From Globisporangium splendens (lineage: Eukaryota; Oomycota; Peronosporomycetes; Pythiales; Pythiaceae), in NCBI GenBank assembly GCA_006386115.1, contig VFIW01000012.1:1-64000 (forward strand): a DNA stretch of 64,000 bases, written 5' to 3'. Shown here one piece after another: positions 37,930 through 49,520 of the stretch. Within the stretch, counting starts at the first letter, position 1; each line of letters begins with the position of its first letter. The position numbers and the translations under genes were made by a program. Below the pieces are notes generated by a model, which was not told where the DNA came from, did not search any database, and was given only the letters and a program-made list of their open reading frames with translations.

Positions 37930-40900
37930 TCACAAGGTGCGCACATGGAGTAACGTCGTATGCGTGCCGACGAAGTTACCGAACGCCACATTTGTCTTCA
38001 ACGCGCTCACCACTTTGTGTAACGCTTGCTGGTCTTCTTGCTTGTACAGGCGCCGCTGGAAGAACCGAGCATGCGCACAGAACGTCGAGAAGATCACAGA
38101 GAGCGCGGGGGTCGCAGGTGTCGGCTGTCTTCCGTCGAACAGACACCGATTGCGATCCGACCAGAGGAAGTGGAGCGTCGCCGCGCGGAGCGTGTGCCAC
38201 ACGTCGCCGACAATGTCCTCACAAGCTTCCCACTCGTCATGTATGCGCATCTTCTTGGCCAGGGCGATGTCGAGCCATGTCGGTCGCGCAGTGAAGAACG
38301 GAGACACGAGCTGGAGCACCTGCCGCCACAGCTGGGAGGCAAGCACGCAGGCGAAGAAGAGGTGCTGCTCGGTCTCGATCGCGTCGCATCCGTCGCGAAT
38401 GCAGATGCGAATGCGCGGGTTCGCCGCTTCAAGAAACCAGAACCGCGAGCGCACCGGCAGAAGACGAAACGCGAGGCGGAATTGCAAGTCTTCGAAGACG
38501 GGGAGCAAGATCTTGCGCAGTCGCTTGCCATGCTTCACGAACGCCTTGATCTGCTGCTCGTCTACGCGTTGCGAGTGTATCGTCATCGGATGGGACTTTG
38601 TCGGCATCGCAGGCGTCCACACTACGCGGAGAAGCGCTGACCTTGGGATCGTTGGGACCAAGCACACTTTCACACCGCTCTTGCAGCCCAGGTGCGGCAG
38701 CAGTCGTCTCGCAGCACTCGTAGTCTGCAGCACAAGCTCACGCGCACCCAGACGCTCGACGATCTGCGTTGCCTCGTTGTACAGCACTCGCAGCCACTTC
38801 ACCTGTTGACCAGGTGTCGTAGACACGAGCGTGAAGTCGAGATGGCGCTGGACGAAGTCTTGCTGCGACGGCCAAGCACAACCTTCGAGCATGAAGTCAG
38901 CGAGTGACCGCACACTGAAGACTCTTGACACGTGCAACCGAAAGCTGCGCTGTGGTTCAGACACCATCCCAATGCACCGACGGTGCGCTGAGCTGGTGTG
39001 AGTCCGCGCGGCTTGCTCGAAGTGAAGCGCTGCGTCCGAGTGGAACCAAATCGGCTGTTGAAGACCGTACCAAGCGCGCTCGTCCGAAGGAAGGTCGTGC
39101 CAAGTGATCTCCCAGCGAATCGTGTACCACGATTTCCACGTCGCTCGCCACCACGCTGAAGTCAGTTTCCACTGGATCATGTCGCCATGTCGGAGCGGAG
39201 AGATCGTGAGGAAGTCGAGCGCGTTGCAGCCACCTGTGCGTGGAAGGACGAGCTTGAGCAGCTCTGTGCTCGCTGTCGTCCAGTTCAGCACACCATCTGC
39301 AGTCACAGCTCGCATAAACTGCAGCACAAGCTGAAGACGTTGCCGCTTGAGGTGTGCTTCCAGGCTTGGGATCTGCAGTCCACCGTCACTCCGTCGTTGA
39401 TACAGGAACTCGCGAGGGATGAGCTGGATGTGCGATGCGTCGCGGTCGTGCTTCCGACTCAAGACGAACCGATTCAGCATCGACTGCCACCTCTTCACGA
39501 CCGACGACGGGATCGACACGTGCTGGGTGTAGTGCCACAAGCGAGACAAGACCATCGTTTGCGCCACAAGAAGACGACCGCGAAGAGTCCTTGCTCGTCT
39601 GTACCACATCTTGAAACCGTCGTAGAAGCGTTGCTCGAGGAAGTTGACGATGTCGTCGTTGACTGGCGACTGACTGAAGGGGATCCCGAGGAACTTGAGT
39701 GACTCGGCTCGACCAAGCACATGCACACCTGGGAGCTGGGGACAGATCTCGTTCCGATTCAGCGCCATCAGGTTCGACTTGCCAAGGTTCAATTTCGCGC
39801 CAGACCCGTTGCAGTACTCCTCCACGAGTTCAAGCTGCGCTTGCACACTCGCAATGGAGCCTCCCAGGAGAGTCGTGTCGTCCGCGAAGAAGACACTGGT
39901 GGATGTGTGATCCTCGGTGAGGCACACTCCGAACTCTTCGTGGGACCGCAGCAGGTTTCCCAGTGGCTCGATCGTGAGAAGGAAGAGAAGCGCAGAGAGC
40001 GGGTCGCCTTGCTTCACTCCCCGTGTCGGGAACAGCACAGGCTGGATGTTCTGGTTGATGACGAGGTGCGCTTGCGGCTCGGTGTACAGCAGTCTCACCC
40101 ACTGCACAAACTCCGAACCACACCCCATTCGCTCGAGCAGCCGGAACATGTAGTCCCAGTTCACTCGGTCGAACGCCTTCTCGAAGTCCAAGAACAGAGC
40201 ATACGCTTCTTCGTCTCGACTCGTCACCAAGTCCTGCAGATCCGCGAGGAACCGCACATGGTGGTGGATCGATCGACCTTTGACGAATCCCTTTTGGTCG
40301 GGGTGGATCAAGTCGAGAATCACCTGCTGCAGTCGGTATGTCAGCGCCTTCGACAACACCTTCACATCGACCTGCACGAGTGCGATCGGTCGGTAGTTGC
40401 CAGGCTGCGCTCGCGAACCCTTCTTGTGCAGCAGCACCACTGCCGACTTGCGTTGAGATGGAAGCAGCACGCCTCGTCGAAGCCGATCATTGAACACGAT
40501 GCTCAAGCACTCGCCAAACACGTCCGGAGCGACCTGGTAGAAACCAGCAGTCAAGCCGTCCATGCCAGGAGCCGACGTCGCCTTCATGTGTCGAATCGCA
40601 TCCGCCAGATCGTTTGGTGTGACTGGCGCATTCAGGATGTCTCGATCCATCTCCGACGTGAACCGGACGATGGAGTCGAGAAGCTTGCGTTGCATGGTTT
40701 CGTCGGGTGGAGGAGCTCTTCCTGCCGGACTGTTGGGATCTCCCATCTCGGATCCCCAGTGTTCCAGGAATCGGAGAGATATCTCTTGAGGGTTCGATGA
40801 GACACTGCCACTCGGTGTCACCACCTCTTCAATCGATACCTTCCTCAGACTCGTATCCAGCGGACGGAAGAAGTGCTTGGTCGATTTCTCGGAGTTAGCA

Positions 40901-42054
40901 GCCTGGAAGTCGAACGCATTGTCTTGGTTGTACTGGCTGGTTCTGGTGACTGTCTCCTTGTAAATCTTCATTGCGTCGTCGAACTGGCTGTGATTGTTCT
41001 CAGTGGAAGACTCACGGTAGCGTGGAGCAGCCTGGTCAAGCGAAGCACGAGCCTCTTCAACCGCGGCTGTGTCTTGCATGCGGAGCTTCTTCTGGACGTC
41101 TTGCAGCTGGGTCTTGATTCTCGCCTTCCACCTCTCCCAGATTTGACCAGGATTGGCAGAGCCACGGAGCTGATCTCGGACTGTTTCCGCTTCCTTCTCG
41201 ATCGCGGAAACAACCACTGGGTACTCCAGCAGGTAACGGGAAAACTTCCAGTACCCGCGTCCATGCAGCTGGGAGCCAGTCTTGAAACTCACACAATGAG
41301 CAAGGTGGTCGCCAGCGTTCTGGGGAACGAAGTATTTGGAGTCGTCGTAGAAGCGTTCATAGAACGCCTCCGAGAGAAGAATATAGTCCAACCGGTTCTT
41401 GCGAGGCAAGGGACCAGTGAAGACTCGCCTCGTGTCATGGTGGACGCGCCACGCATCCACAACGCCAAGACGAGCAAGCCACGCAAGGCAGCTCGACCGC
41501 GCCGGGTCGTAGCGCAGATCTGGAGACGACGAGTCGAGTCTGGGATCCAACGGCGTGTTCAGATCTCCCAACACAAGGTGTGTCGCTTGATCTTCAAAGC
41601 CTTCGGTCGAGAGACTCGAGAAGAATTGTTGCTTTTCCTGTCGGTCCACTGGAGCGTACACGTTGTGAATGTAGACGGGAGCGTCGCTCACCATCAGCTT
41701 CACAACGAGGTACCGACCTGGGACGGTGAGGCTTGGTTGTTCCGCAGCCGTTTCGAAACCCGGCACGTCAGAGCGAAGAACAGTAAGAACACCGCCACTA
41801 CGTCCGCGTGTGGGTCGATCCAACTGGGAGTTCGGATCGTTCACGAAGACTTGGTGCTTGAAGCTTGAGTCGAGGTGAAACTTGAAGGTCGAGAGGTGTT
41901 GCTTGTCGCTGAACTTGGTTTCCTGGACACACGATATCGAGTGCTTCGATACCATGTTGTCGATAAATAAGTGACCGTTGTCTTTGATGCCGTTAGTGTT
42001 GACGGTCAAGGCACTAATGTTGTTCCACGAGGGCTGAGTCGAGGTTGGTTTAGC
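37930..42054 (-). CDS. E6 ORF2: endonuclease-reverse transcriptase, intact (about 1374 aa)
   Basis: Open from the ORF1 overlap (GCTAAA at 42054-42049) to the stop at 37932-37930, same length as in E5. All catalytic landmarks are present: VNTNG, CVQETK, NVYAP, GDLN, RLDYILLSE, GDHLAHC, LDFEKAFDRV, GVKQGDPLSALL, FFADDTTLLGG and the CIRDGCDAIETEQHLFFAC tail. The protein is a mosaic. A stretch of the endonuclease (HDTRRVFTGP to FVPQNAGDHLAHCVSFKTG) is found in no other copy here. The palm resembles E3/E9 (LTEDHTSTSVFFADDTT), and the C-terminus is that of E5. With ORF1 broken, this copy could act only if ORF1 is supplied in trans. Confidence 0.9.
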   Translation of the reverse strand, partial: AKPTSTQPSWNNISALTVNTNGIKDNGHLFIDNMVSKHSISCVQETKFSDKQHLSTFKFHLDSSFKHQVFVNDPNSQLDRPTRGRSGGVLTVLRSDVPGFETAAEQPSLTVPGRYLVVKLMVSDAPVYIHNVYAPVDRQEKQQFFSSLSTEGFEDQATHLVLGDLNTPLDPRLDSSSPDLRYDPARSSCLAWLARLGVVDAWRVHHDTRRVFTGPLPRKNRLDYILLSEAFYERFYDDSKYFVPQNAGDHLAHCVSFKTGSQLHGRGYWKFSRYLLEYPVVVSAIEKEAETVRDQLRGSANPGQIWERWKARIKTQLQDVQKKLRMQDTAAVEEARASLDQAAPRYRESSTENNHSQFDDAMKIYKETVTRTSQYNQDNAFDFQAANSEKSTKHFFRPLDTSLRKVSIEEVVTPSGSVSSNPQEISLRFLEHWGSEMGDPNSPAGRAPPPDETMQRKLLDSIVRFTSEMDRDILNAPVTPNDLADAIRHMKATSAPGMDGLTAGFYQVAPDVFGECLSIVFNDRLRRGVLLPSQRKSAVVLLHKKGSRAQPGNYRPIALVQVDVKVLSKALTYRLQQVILDLIHPDQKGFVKGRSIHHHVRFLADLQDLVTSRDEEAYALFLDFEKAFDRVNWDYMFRLLERMGCGSEFVQWVRLLYTEPQAHLVINQNIQPVLFPTRGVKQGDPLSALLFLLTIEPLGNLLRSHEEFGVCLTEDHTSTSVFFADDTTLLGGSIASVQAQLELVEEYCNGSGAKLNLGKSNLMALNRNEICPQLPGVHVLGRAESLKFLGIPFSQSPVNDDIVNFLEQRFYDGFKMWYRRARTLRGRLLVAQTMVLSRLWHYTQHVSIPSSVVKRWQSMLNRFVLSRKHDRDASHIQLIPREFLYQRRSDGGLQIPSLEAHLKRQRLQLVLQFMRAVTADGVLNWTTASTELLKLVLPRTGGCNALDFLTISPLRHGDMIQWKLTSAWWRATWKSWYTIRWEITWHDLPSDERAWYGLQQPIWFHSDAALHFEQAARTHTSSAHRRCIGMVSEPQRSFRLHVSRVFSVRSLADFMLEGCAWPSQQDFVQRHLDFTLVSTTPGQQVKWLRVLYNEATQIVERLGARELVLQTTSAARRLLPHLGCKSGVKVCLVPTIPRSALLRVVWTPAMPTKSHPMTIHSQRVDEQQIKAFVKHGKRLRKILLPVFEDLQFRLAFRLLPVRSRFWFLEAANPRIRICIRDGCDAIETEQHLFFACVLASQLWRQVLQLVSPFFTARPTWLDIALAKKMRIHDEWEACEDIVGDVWHTLRAATLHFLWSDRNRCLFDGRQPTPATPALSVIFSTFCAHARFFQRRLYKQEDQQALHKVVSALKTNVAFGNFVGTHTTLLHVRTL

Positions 42055-44668
42055 AACTGACAGCGAGGCTGCCCGCTACCATCACCACGTTGCCGTCGAC
42101 CACCTGGAGCTTCAAGACCGACGCGTCATCTGGGTAGTAGTCTTCGAGGTCACGAAGAGCTTCCAGGTCCTCAAGAACGCGTCCTTGCCACTGCACTTCG
42201 GCCCATTGCTTCATGCACAACGCTCCAAGCTCCGAGCGCAGCAGCATCAGCAGAGTGTTGGGATGCAGCAGACGGGTGTGGTGTGCAGGGATCCACGGCA
42301 CCGGCATTCCAGTCAGGTACTGGATCCAGTGGTCATTCGCGAATATCGTCGGGGCGATGGACATCAGCATGAGCTCGAAGAGACTCAGTGCCTTCGTCGC
42401 TCAAGACAGTTCTCGGACTGGCTCCGACGTTGTCCACCACTTTGCAGCGGTGTGGAACAGATCCCCTCGCGTCGACGGAACCTTGGTCTTCATAAACTTC
42501 TTCCACTTCGTGCTGAACGTCGTGTCCTCACTTGGGTCGGAAGCACTCAAGACGCGGTTGATCATGTGAAGTTGAGCGAGCTCCTGCATCTCGTGTCCAG
42601 TCCCTGCCATCTTGAGTGACAGAGCACTGTTGAACGCGAGCGGGTTCTCGACAGCGTGTTTGGTCACATGATCTGCGTTGGTGGCATTCGCAACGATCTT
42701 GCACGCAGCGTCAACCTTCGTGTCGGCGTGAGTCAATCGGTCTGGGAGAACGCTGAGAAGAGCAGTGTTCTCATCGTTCGCCATCGACTCGGCCACTTCC
42801 ACGATGTGAGAAGCTTTCGGCGACTTCCTCACTTTCGTGTGGTGCTTCTCGATGAAGAAGGCCGATTCCTTGGACTCCTTCAACGCCTCTGGTCGCTTGA
42901 CTTCAGTCGGCAGAACTTGGTATCGAATGCCGTACTTCTTGTCCGCGGTCACTTTCTTCGCTTCAAAAGCCACCTCCACCGATTGGAGTACGTCGAAGTA
43001 GTTGGACGTCGCGATTCCGTCAAGAGGTTGCGGCTGTTGCTTGGCAACCATGTTGGCGAAGTCGGCGCCGTTCCTCGATCGCTTCTTGCTGTTCTTCTTG
43101 GTCACGGGTTGGAACCCATCACTGTCGCCGTTGGTCAAGAGAAGAGGCTTCTGCGGACCAACTCGAGGGCTGGCAGGCGGTGTGATCTTCCCTGTTGATC
43201 CGTTGAAGGTACCCACGGATAAACCCGAGGTAGTACTGCCAGGTTTTCTCGGCACAATTGAACCAGAGATCTGGCCATGCTGGGCTCCTCGCTGGGGCTG
43301 CGAATCTCCATTCACTTGTCCCTTGGTCGCACTCGGCGGCGAAGGTTGCTTCGGAGTAGCTGCTGCGGCTTGGGCGTACGATTTCGCAGAACCGTGCTGG
43401 TTTGGCTTCTGACTTCTGAGGGCTGGCTCAGACAACGAGCCAGGGAACGGAAACACGCCACCTGGCACTCCAAGCTCAAGAGCCTGTGCAGAGCGATAGC
43501 CGAAAGGCAAACGCTCCGAGCGGAACGGCGCATTTTTGCCGTGGGCAGGATGAAGCTTGTTGTCGAAGATCACTTGATCACAGACACCGCTGTTGATGAT
43601 CAGCGCACTTGGACACGAGCTTGACAAGAAGTAGACACGCCACGTCGCTGACGTTACACCCGTTGCGAGGTTCACTTCGCGGAAGGTGTCGTACACAGGC
43701 TTGCATCCGAGAATGAACAGACGTTCAAGGATGAGGTCTGTGTTCGTGTCCGAGTCGACGTTCGAGATGTCGAGGTAGTACTTGTCGCCGAGGATGTCGA
43801 ACTCCTTGAAGGTGAAGACACCTCCAAGGATGTTCACCTTGGTGCGCTCCAAACGCACGCAGGCATCCTTCGACTTGACCTTGACGCGCAAGTTGCCACC
43901 TGGAAGCTTGGAGATCTGGCCGATCTCGAATCGCTTGTAAAGCTCTTCGAGCGCTGCGTTACCGTGACCGGAACTCGCAAGCGACGCCAAGATCTTTTGC
44001 ACGGGAGTCTTCGCGAGGGCCCTACCAGTCTCGATCACCATGTCATACTTGGCTCTCGGAAGCTGGTAAGGACGCGCTTGCTCCAATCGTGACGCAATGT
44101 TGGACCAGTCGCCACCAGCGGCATACTGGCGTTCAATGGCCTCGATGTCGACAGCGAGAGGTTTCGGAGTTTCCACGCGGCGACGAGAAGCGTCAACGAC
44201 GGCTCGGTCGCGGCGGAGGTCTTCTTGCAGGCGAAGGACGTCGGCCATGCTCAAGCGCGTGTCCGCAGCAGAAGCCGAGGATGCAGGAGGAGTCGGCACC
44301 GAATTGCCGGCATGGCTGTCGGCACCAGTCGAGTTCGCAGACGGAGGCAACATCGGGACATCGCCAGAGCCGTCGTCGTTCGACCCGCTTGCATTCACCG
44401 CAGGATCCATCGGCTCGTCCACTATTTCTTCCGAATCAGTGGAAGCGCCGGCGGCTGGGTCGGTCACAGGAGGATGGTCGCTAGAAACAGGATCCGTCGC
44501 CAGGAGCGCAAGCACGTTATCGCTTGGGCGAGGATCGGCGGGATCCAAATTTTCGGAGAGGGATGGGTCGACAGTGGTACCAGTCGAGGTACTGGGTGTG
44601 AACCCAGAAATCGAGGCTGGCGCGACAGTCGAGGGTTGAGGGAGGGTTGGGGTAGCTGGGTTTTCCAT
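42050..44668 (-). pseudogene. E6 ORF1 with one nonsense codon
   Basis: Same 873-codon span as E5 ORF1. A TGA at 42403-42401 replaces the CGA arginine codon in VRELSRATKAL. The adjacent serine codon also changed (TCG to TCT). Translation would end after 755 residues, losing the last 117 residues, which include the TGMPVPWIPAHHTRLLHPNTL block. The remainder is intact, with the same N-terminus as E7/E8 (MENPATPTLPQPS). Confidence 0.87.
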
Positions 44669-44752
44669 GGGGAAACTTGAGGCTGAGGGGGCTTGAGAGC
44701 TTGGAGGGGGTTCTTGGATTCAACTTGAGGGGTAGCCGGCAAATTGAGAAGT
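44669..44752 (-). promoter_or_regulatory. E6 5' UTR, head-to-head with tRNA-Thr
   Basis: 84 bp, same as E5/E7/E8; its terminus abuts tRNA-Thr nucleotide 1. Confidence 0.6.
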
Positions 44753-44824
44753 GCCTGTGTGGCTCAGTGGTAGAGCATCTGTCTTGTAAACAGAAGGTCC
44801 CCGGTTCAATCCCGGGCGGAGGCA
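44753..44824 (+). tRNA. tRNA-Thr (anticodon TGT), copy 1
   Basis: 72-nt tRNA. D arm GCTC/GAGC with a short D loop (AGTGGTA), anticodon stem TCTGT/ACAGA with loop CTTGTAA (anticodon TGT), T arm CCCGG-TTCAATC-CCGGG. A box TGGCTCAGTGG and B box GGTTCAATCC present. The acceptor stem has a G5-G68 mismatch and a U6-G67 wobble. The discriminator base is A. Its 5' flank is the LINE E6 5' end. A T4 run follows at 44829. Confidence 0.92.
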
Positions 44825-44828
44825 AATC

Positions 44829-44832
44829 TTTT
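44829..44832 (+). terminator. Pol III terminator of tRNA-Thr copy 1
   Basis: TTTT four bases after the tRNA. Confidence 0.65.
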
Positions 44833-44835
44833 CTT

Positions 44836-44867
44836 CGCCAAACGCCAAACGCCAAACGCCAAACGCC
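44836..44867. repeat. (CGCCAAA)n short tandem repeat
   Basis: Four to five 7-bp units. The same repeat occurs in the other Thr spacers (52302-52333, and a shorter version at 59776-59792). Confidence 0.9.
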
Positions 44868-45217
44868 TGGACTGCACTCTCGCACACTTGGCATCGAGTA
44901 GTCTATTCGACAGTTTGACCCAGCCGATCGACTCGGAGCGAACGAACGGACGGACGAACGAACAAACGAATGAGCTGGCGGACAGGCAAGGCGATGGATG
45001 CATCGATGCGTGTTGTGGCGAGTATGACCGAGTATGGAAAACTCATGTGTGATCTCGTGTGTGTGTGTGTGTGTGTTGTGCGGGCGGGCGGGAGGACACT
45101 TGTGTTTGTGTGTGTGGAGTGTGTGTTGTGTGTTGTTGGTGTGGAATGCAGGTGGTTGTGTGTGATGTGTGTGCGAGGGTAGTGGTTGAAAAGTGTGATT
45201 GGCGCTAGCTGAGTTGC

Positions 45218-45233
45218 GCCTGTGTGGCTCAGT
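45218..45233 (+). pseudogene. tRNA-Thr 5' stub left of E7
   Basis: GCCTGTGTGGCTCAGT, tRNA-Thr nt 1-16, in its spacer context, followed by TGAAAGTTGTC of E7. The cut lies just before G18-G19 of tRNA-Thr. Confidence 0.95.
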
Positions 45234-45389
45234 TGAAAGTTGTCTATATTACTAGAATTAGACAGAGTGACGACTCAATCTGCCTAGCTACATATAGATA
45301 CTACTACTTTTCGAATAAATATACTCTACATTTGATAAGGTACAGGATCTTGCGGGTTGCGTTCTAGTCAAAGATCTTCTGACTAGAGA

Positions 45390-48300
45390 CTAGTGCTGGA
45401 GGTGACGAACTTGGAACATTGCTGGGTGGGTCGTCGCAAAGTCACCGAAAGGCAGATACTTCCTCATCTTGGTAAGCGCCTTCTCGAGTGATGCTCTCTC
45501 ATCGTCGTCGTATCGACACCTCAGGTTGTACCGGAAGTGCGCACTGGCAGTGGTGAAGATGACCAGCAGTGCTGGCGTCGTCGGTGTGGGCTGTCTTCCA
45601 TCGAACAGACACCGATTACGATCCGACCAGATGAAGTGGAGGGTCACAGCGCGGAACGTGCGCCACACGTCTCCGATGACGTCCTCACACTCCTTCCATT
45701 CATCTCGCACGACTGGTTTCCTTGCTGTCGCAATCATGGTCCATGTCAACTGGGATCGGACAAATGGCGCCATGATGTTCCGTATGTGCTCCCACAGTCT
45801 TGTCGCGAGAGCACACTCGAAGAACAAGTGTTTCTCCGTCTCGACTGCGTCACACCCGTCGCGAATGCAGTAGATGATGCGCGGGTTCGAGTGTTGCAGG
45901 AACCAGAACCGCGAGCGCACCGGCAGAAGACGGAACGCGAGGCAGAAATGCAGGTCTTCGAAGATGGGGAGCAGGATCCTCCGCAGACGCTTGCCATGCT
46001 TCACGAACGCCTTGATCTGCTCGTTGCCCACTCGCTGGGAGTGTATCGTCATCGGATGGGGCTTTGTCGGCATTGCTGGCGTCCACACCACGCGGAGAAG
46101 CGCTGACCTTGGGATCGTTGGGACCAAGCACACTTTCACACCGCTCTTGCAGCCCAGGTGCGGCAGCAGTCGTCTCGCAGCACTCGTAGTCTGCAGCACA
46201 AGCTCACGCGCACCCAGACGCTCGACGATCTGCGTTGCCTCGTCGTACAGCACTCGCAGCCACTTCGCCTGTTGACCAGGTGTCGTAGACACGAGCGTGA
46301 AGTCGAGATGGCGCTGGACGAAGTCTTGCTGGGACGGCCAAGCACAACCTTCGCGCATGAAGTCGGCGAGCGACCGCACACCGAAGAGTCTCGACACATG
46401 CAACCGAAAGCTTCGCTGTGGTTCAACCACCATCCCAATGCACCGACGATGTGCTGAGCTGGTGTGAGTCCGCGCGGCTTGCTCGAAGTGGAGCTCCGCG
46501 TCCGAGTGGAACCAGATCGGCTGCCGAAGACCGTACCAAGCGCGCTCGTCCGAAGGAAGGTCGTGCCACGTGATCTCCCAGCGAATCTTGTACCACGACT
46601 TCCACGTCGCTCGCCACCAAGCTGAAGTCAGTCTCCACTTGATCATTTCTCCATGTCGGAGCGGAGAGATCACGAGGAAGTCGAGCGCGTTGCAGCCACC
46701 AGTGCGAGGAAGAACGAGCTTGAGCAGCTCCGTGCTCGCTGCCGTCCAGTTCCACACACCATCTGCAGTCGCAGCTCGCATGAACTGCAGCACAAGCTGA
46801 AGACGTTGCCGCTTGAGGTGTGCTTCCAGGCTCGGAATCTGCAGTCCACCGTCACTCCGTCGTTGATACAGGAACTCGCGAGGGATGAGCTGGATGTGCG
46901 ATGCGTCGCGGTCATGCTTCCGACTCAGCACGAACCGATTCAGCATCGACTGCCACCTCTTCACAACCGACGATGGGATCGACACGTGTTGTGTGTAGTG
47001 CCATAGACGGGAGAGCACCATCGTTTGAGCTACCAAGAGCCTGCCACGAAGCGTTCTCGCGCGTCTGTACCAAGCCTTGAAGCCGTCGTAGAAGCGCTGC
47101 TCGAGGAACTCGACGATGTTGTCGTCCACAGGTGACTGGCTGAACGGGATGCCGAGGTACTTCACCGTCTCCGTGCGACCGAGCACTTGCACTCCGGGGA
47201 GCAGTGGGCAGTCTTGGTTCCGGTTGAGCGCCAGCAGCATCGACTTGGACAGGTTGAGCTTCGCACCAGAGCCTCTGCAGTACTCTTCCACGAGTCCTAG
47301 CTGCGCCTGCAGGTTCGGTATCGAGCTGCCCAGGAGAGTCGAGTCGTCCGCGAAGAACGTGCTCGTGGCGGTGTGGTCTGCGTTGAGACACACTCCATAC
47401 TCTTCGTGGGACCGCAGCAGGTTGCCGAGCGGCTCGATGGTCAAGACGAAGAGCAGCGCGGACAACGGATCGCCTTGCTTCACTCCTCGCGTCGGATGTA
47501 GCGCGGGTTAGATGTTCTGGTTGATGACGAGGTGCGCTTGAGGCTCGGTATACAGGAGCTTGATCCACTGAGCAAACTCCGAGCCGAACCCCATTCGCTC
47601 GAGCACACGGAACATGTAGTCCCAGTTCACTCGGTCGAACGCCTTCTCGAAGTCCAAGAACAGAGCATACGCTTCTTCGTCTCGACTCGTCGCCAAGTCC
47701 TGCAGATCCGCGAGGAACCGCACATGGTGATGAATCGAGCGACCTTTGACGAATCCCTTTTGGTCGGGGTGGATCAAGTCGAGAATCACTTGCTGCAGTC
47801 GGTACGTCAGCGCCTTCGACAGCACCTTCACGTCGACCTGCACGAGTGCGATGGGTCGGTAGTTGCCAGGCTGCGCTCGCGAACCCTTCTTGTGCAGCAG
47901 CACCACTGCCGACTTGCGTTGAGACGGAAGCAGCACGCCGCGTCGAAGCCGATCGTTGAACACGATGCTCAAGCACTCGCCGAAGACGTCCGGAGCGACC
48001 TGGTAGAAACCAGCAGTCAAGCCGTCCATGCCAGGAGCCGACGTCGCCTTCATGTGTCGAATCGCATCTGCCAGATCGTGAGATGTGACTGGCGCATTCA
48101 GGATGTCTCGATCCGTTTCCGACGTGAACCGGACGATGGAGTCGAGAAGCTTGCGTTGCATGGTTTCGTCGGGTGGAGGAGCTCTTCCTGCTGGACTGTC
48201 AGGATCTCCCATCTCGGACCCCCAGTGTTCCAGGAAGCGAAGCGATATCTCCTGAGGATTCGATGAGACACTGCCACTCGGTGTCACCACCTCCTCGATC

Positions 48301-49520
48301 GAGACCCTTCGCAAGCTCGTGTCCAGCGGACGGAAGAAGTGCTTGGTGGACTTTTCGGAGTTGGCCGCTTGGAAGTCAAACGCACTGTCCTGGTTGTACT
48401 GACTTGTCCTCGTGACCGTCTCCTTGTAGTTCCTCATGGCTTCGTCGAAATGCTCTTGGTTCGAGTCACTGGAAGCGACACGATACCGAGCAGCAGCTTG
48501 ATCGAGCGCGATCCGAGCCTCTTCGACAGCCTGCGTGTCTTGTTGCCGAAGCTTCTTCTGCACGTCTTGGAGTTGGGTCTTGATGCTCGCCTTCCACCTC
48601 TCCCAGATCTTGCCTGGGCTCGACGCGGTACGCAGCTCATCTCGAACCAGTTCCGCTTCTTTCTCGATCGCAGACACCACCACTGGATACTCCAGCAGGT
48701 AGCGTGGGAACTTCCAGTATCCCCGACCGTGGAGCTGCGAGCCAGACCGGAAGCTCACACTGTGTGCGAGGTGGTCGCCAGCATGCTTCGGCAGGAAGTA
48801 CTTGGAGTCGTCGTAGAAGCGTGTGTAGAAGTCCTCCGATAGCAAGATGTAGTCGAGTCGGTTCTTCCGCGGAAGGGGACCGGTGAAGACTCGCTTGGTG
48901 TCGTAATGGATCCGCCACGCGTCGACAACACTCAGTTTCGCCAACCACTCGAGACAGCTGGATCGACCGGGGTCGTAGCGTAGATCTGGAGACGACGAGT
49001 CGAGTCTGGGATCCAACGGCGTGTTCAGATCTCCCAACACAAGGTGTGTCGCTTGATCTTCAAAGCCTTCGGTCGAGAGACTCGAGAAGAATTGTTGCTT
49101 TTCCTGTCGGTCCACTGGCGCGTACACGTTGTGAATGTAGACGGGAGCGTCGCTCACCATCAGCTTCACAACGAGGTACCGACCTGGGACGGCGAGGCTT
49201 GGTTGTTCCGCAGCCGTTTCGAAACCCGGCACGTCAGAGCGAAGAACAGTGAGAACACCGCCACTACGTCCGCGTGTGGGTCGATCCAACTGGGAGTTCG
49301 GGTCGTTCACGAAGACTTGGTGCTTGAAGCTTGAGTCGAGGTGAAACTTGAAGGTCGAGAGGTGTTGCTTGTCGCTGAACTTGGTTTCCTGGACACACGA
49401 TATCGAATATTTCGATACCATGTTGTCGATAAATAAGTGACCGTTGTCTTTGATGCCATTAGTGTTGACGGTCAAGACACTAATGTTGCTCCACGAGGGC
49501 TGAGTCGAGGTTGGTTTAGC
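45390..49520 (-). pseudogene. E7 ORF2: endonuclease-reverse transcriptase with one nonsense codon
   Basis: Open from the overlap with the ORF1 stop (GCT at 49520) to 47511. There a TAA (47510-47508) replaces CAA in INQNIQPAL, between reverse transcriptase motifs A and B. Downstream, in the same frame, GVKQGDP-type motif B, FFADDSTLLGS (C) and the tail are open to 45390. The tail switches type near the zinc-binding-like motif: upstream residues (GNEQIKAFVKHGKRL) match E5-like copies, then QHSNPRIIYCIRDGCDAVETEKHLFFEC matches E9. The endonuclease is intact, so a truncated protein might still nick DNA; this is speculative. Confidence 0.88.

Larger units (their letters stand above)
37351..44752 (-). 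mobile_element. E6: full-length LINE bridging the Phe and Thr arrays
   Basis: 7402 bp, exactly the length of E5, with the same 579-bp 3' region. The left flank is a tRNA-Phe stub but the right flank is a complete tRNA-Thr, so its two sides do not form a target-site duplication. ORF2 is open and ORF1 has one nonsense codon. The 3' part is almost identical to E5 and the 5' part to E7/E8, consistent with recombination between a Phe-inserted and a Thr-inserted copy. Confidence 0.92.
44825..45217. other. tRNA-Thr array spacer 1
   Basis: 393 bp, different from the Phe spacer. It starts with four CGCCAAA units (44836-44867), then a GAAC/GGAC-rich stretch (about 44938-44970), a TG-rich repeat (about 45056-45190) and GGCGCTAGCTGAGTTGC just before the next tRNA start. 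No gene seen. Confidence 0.8.
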
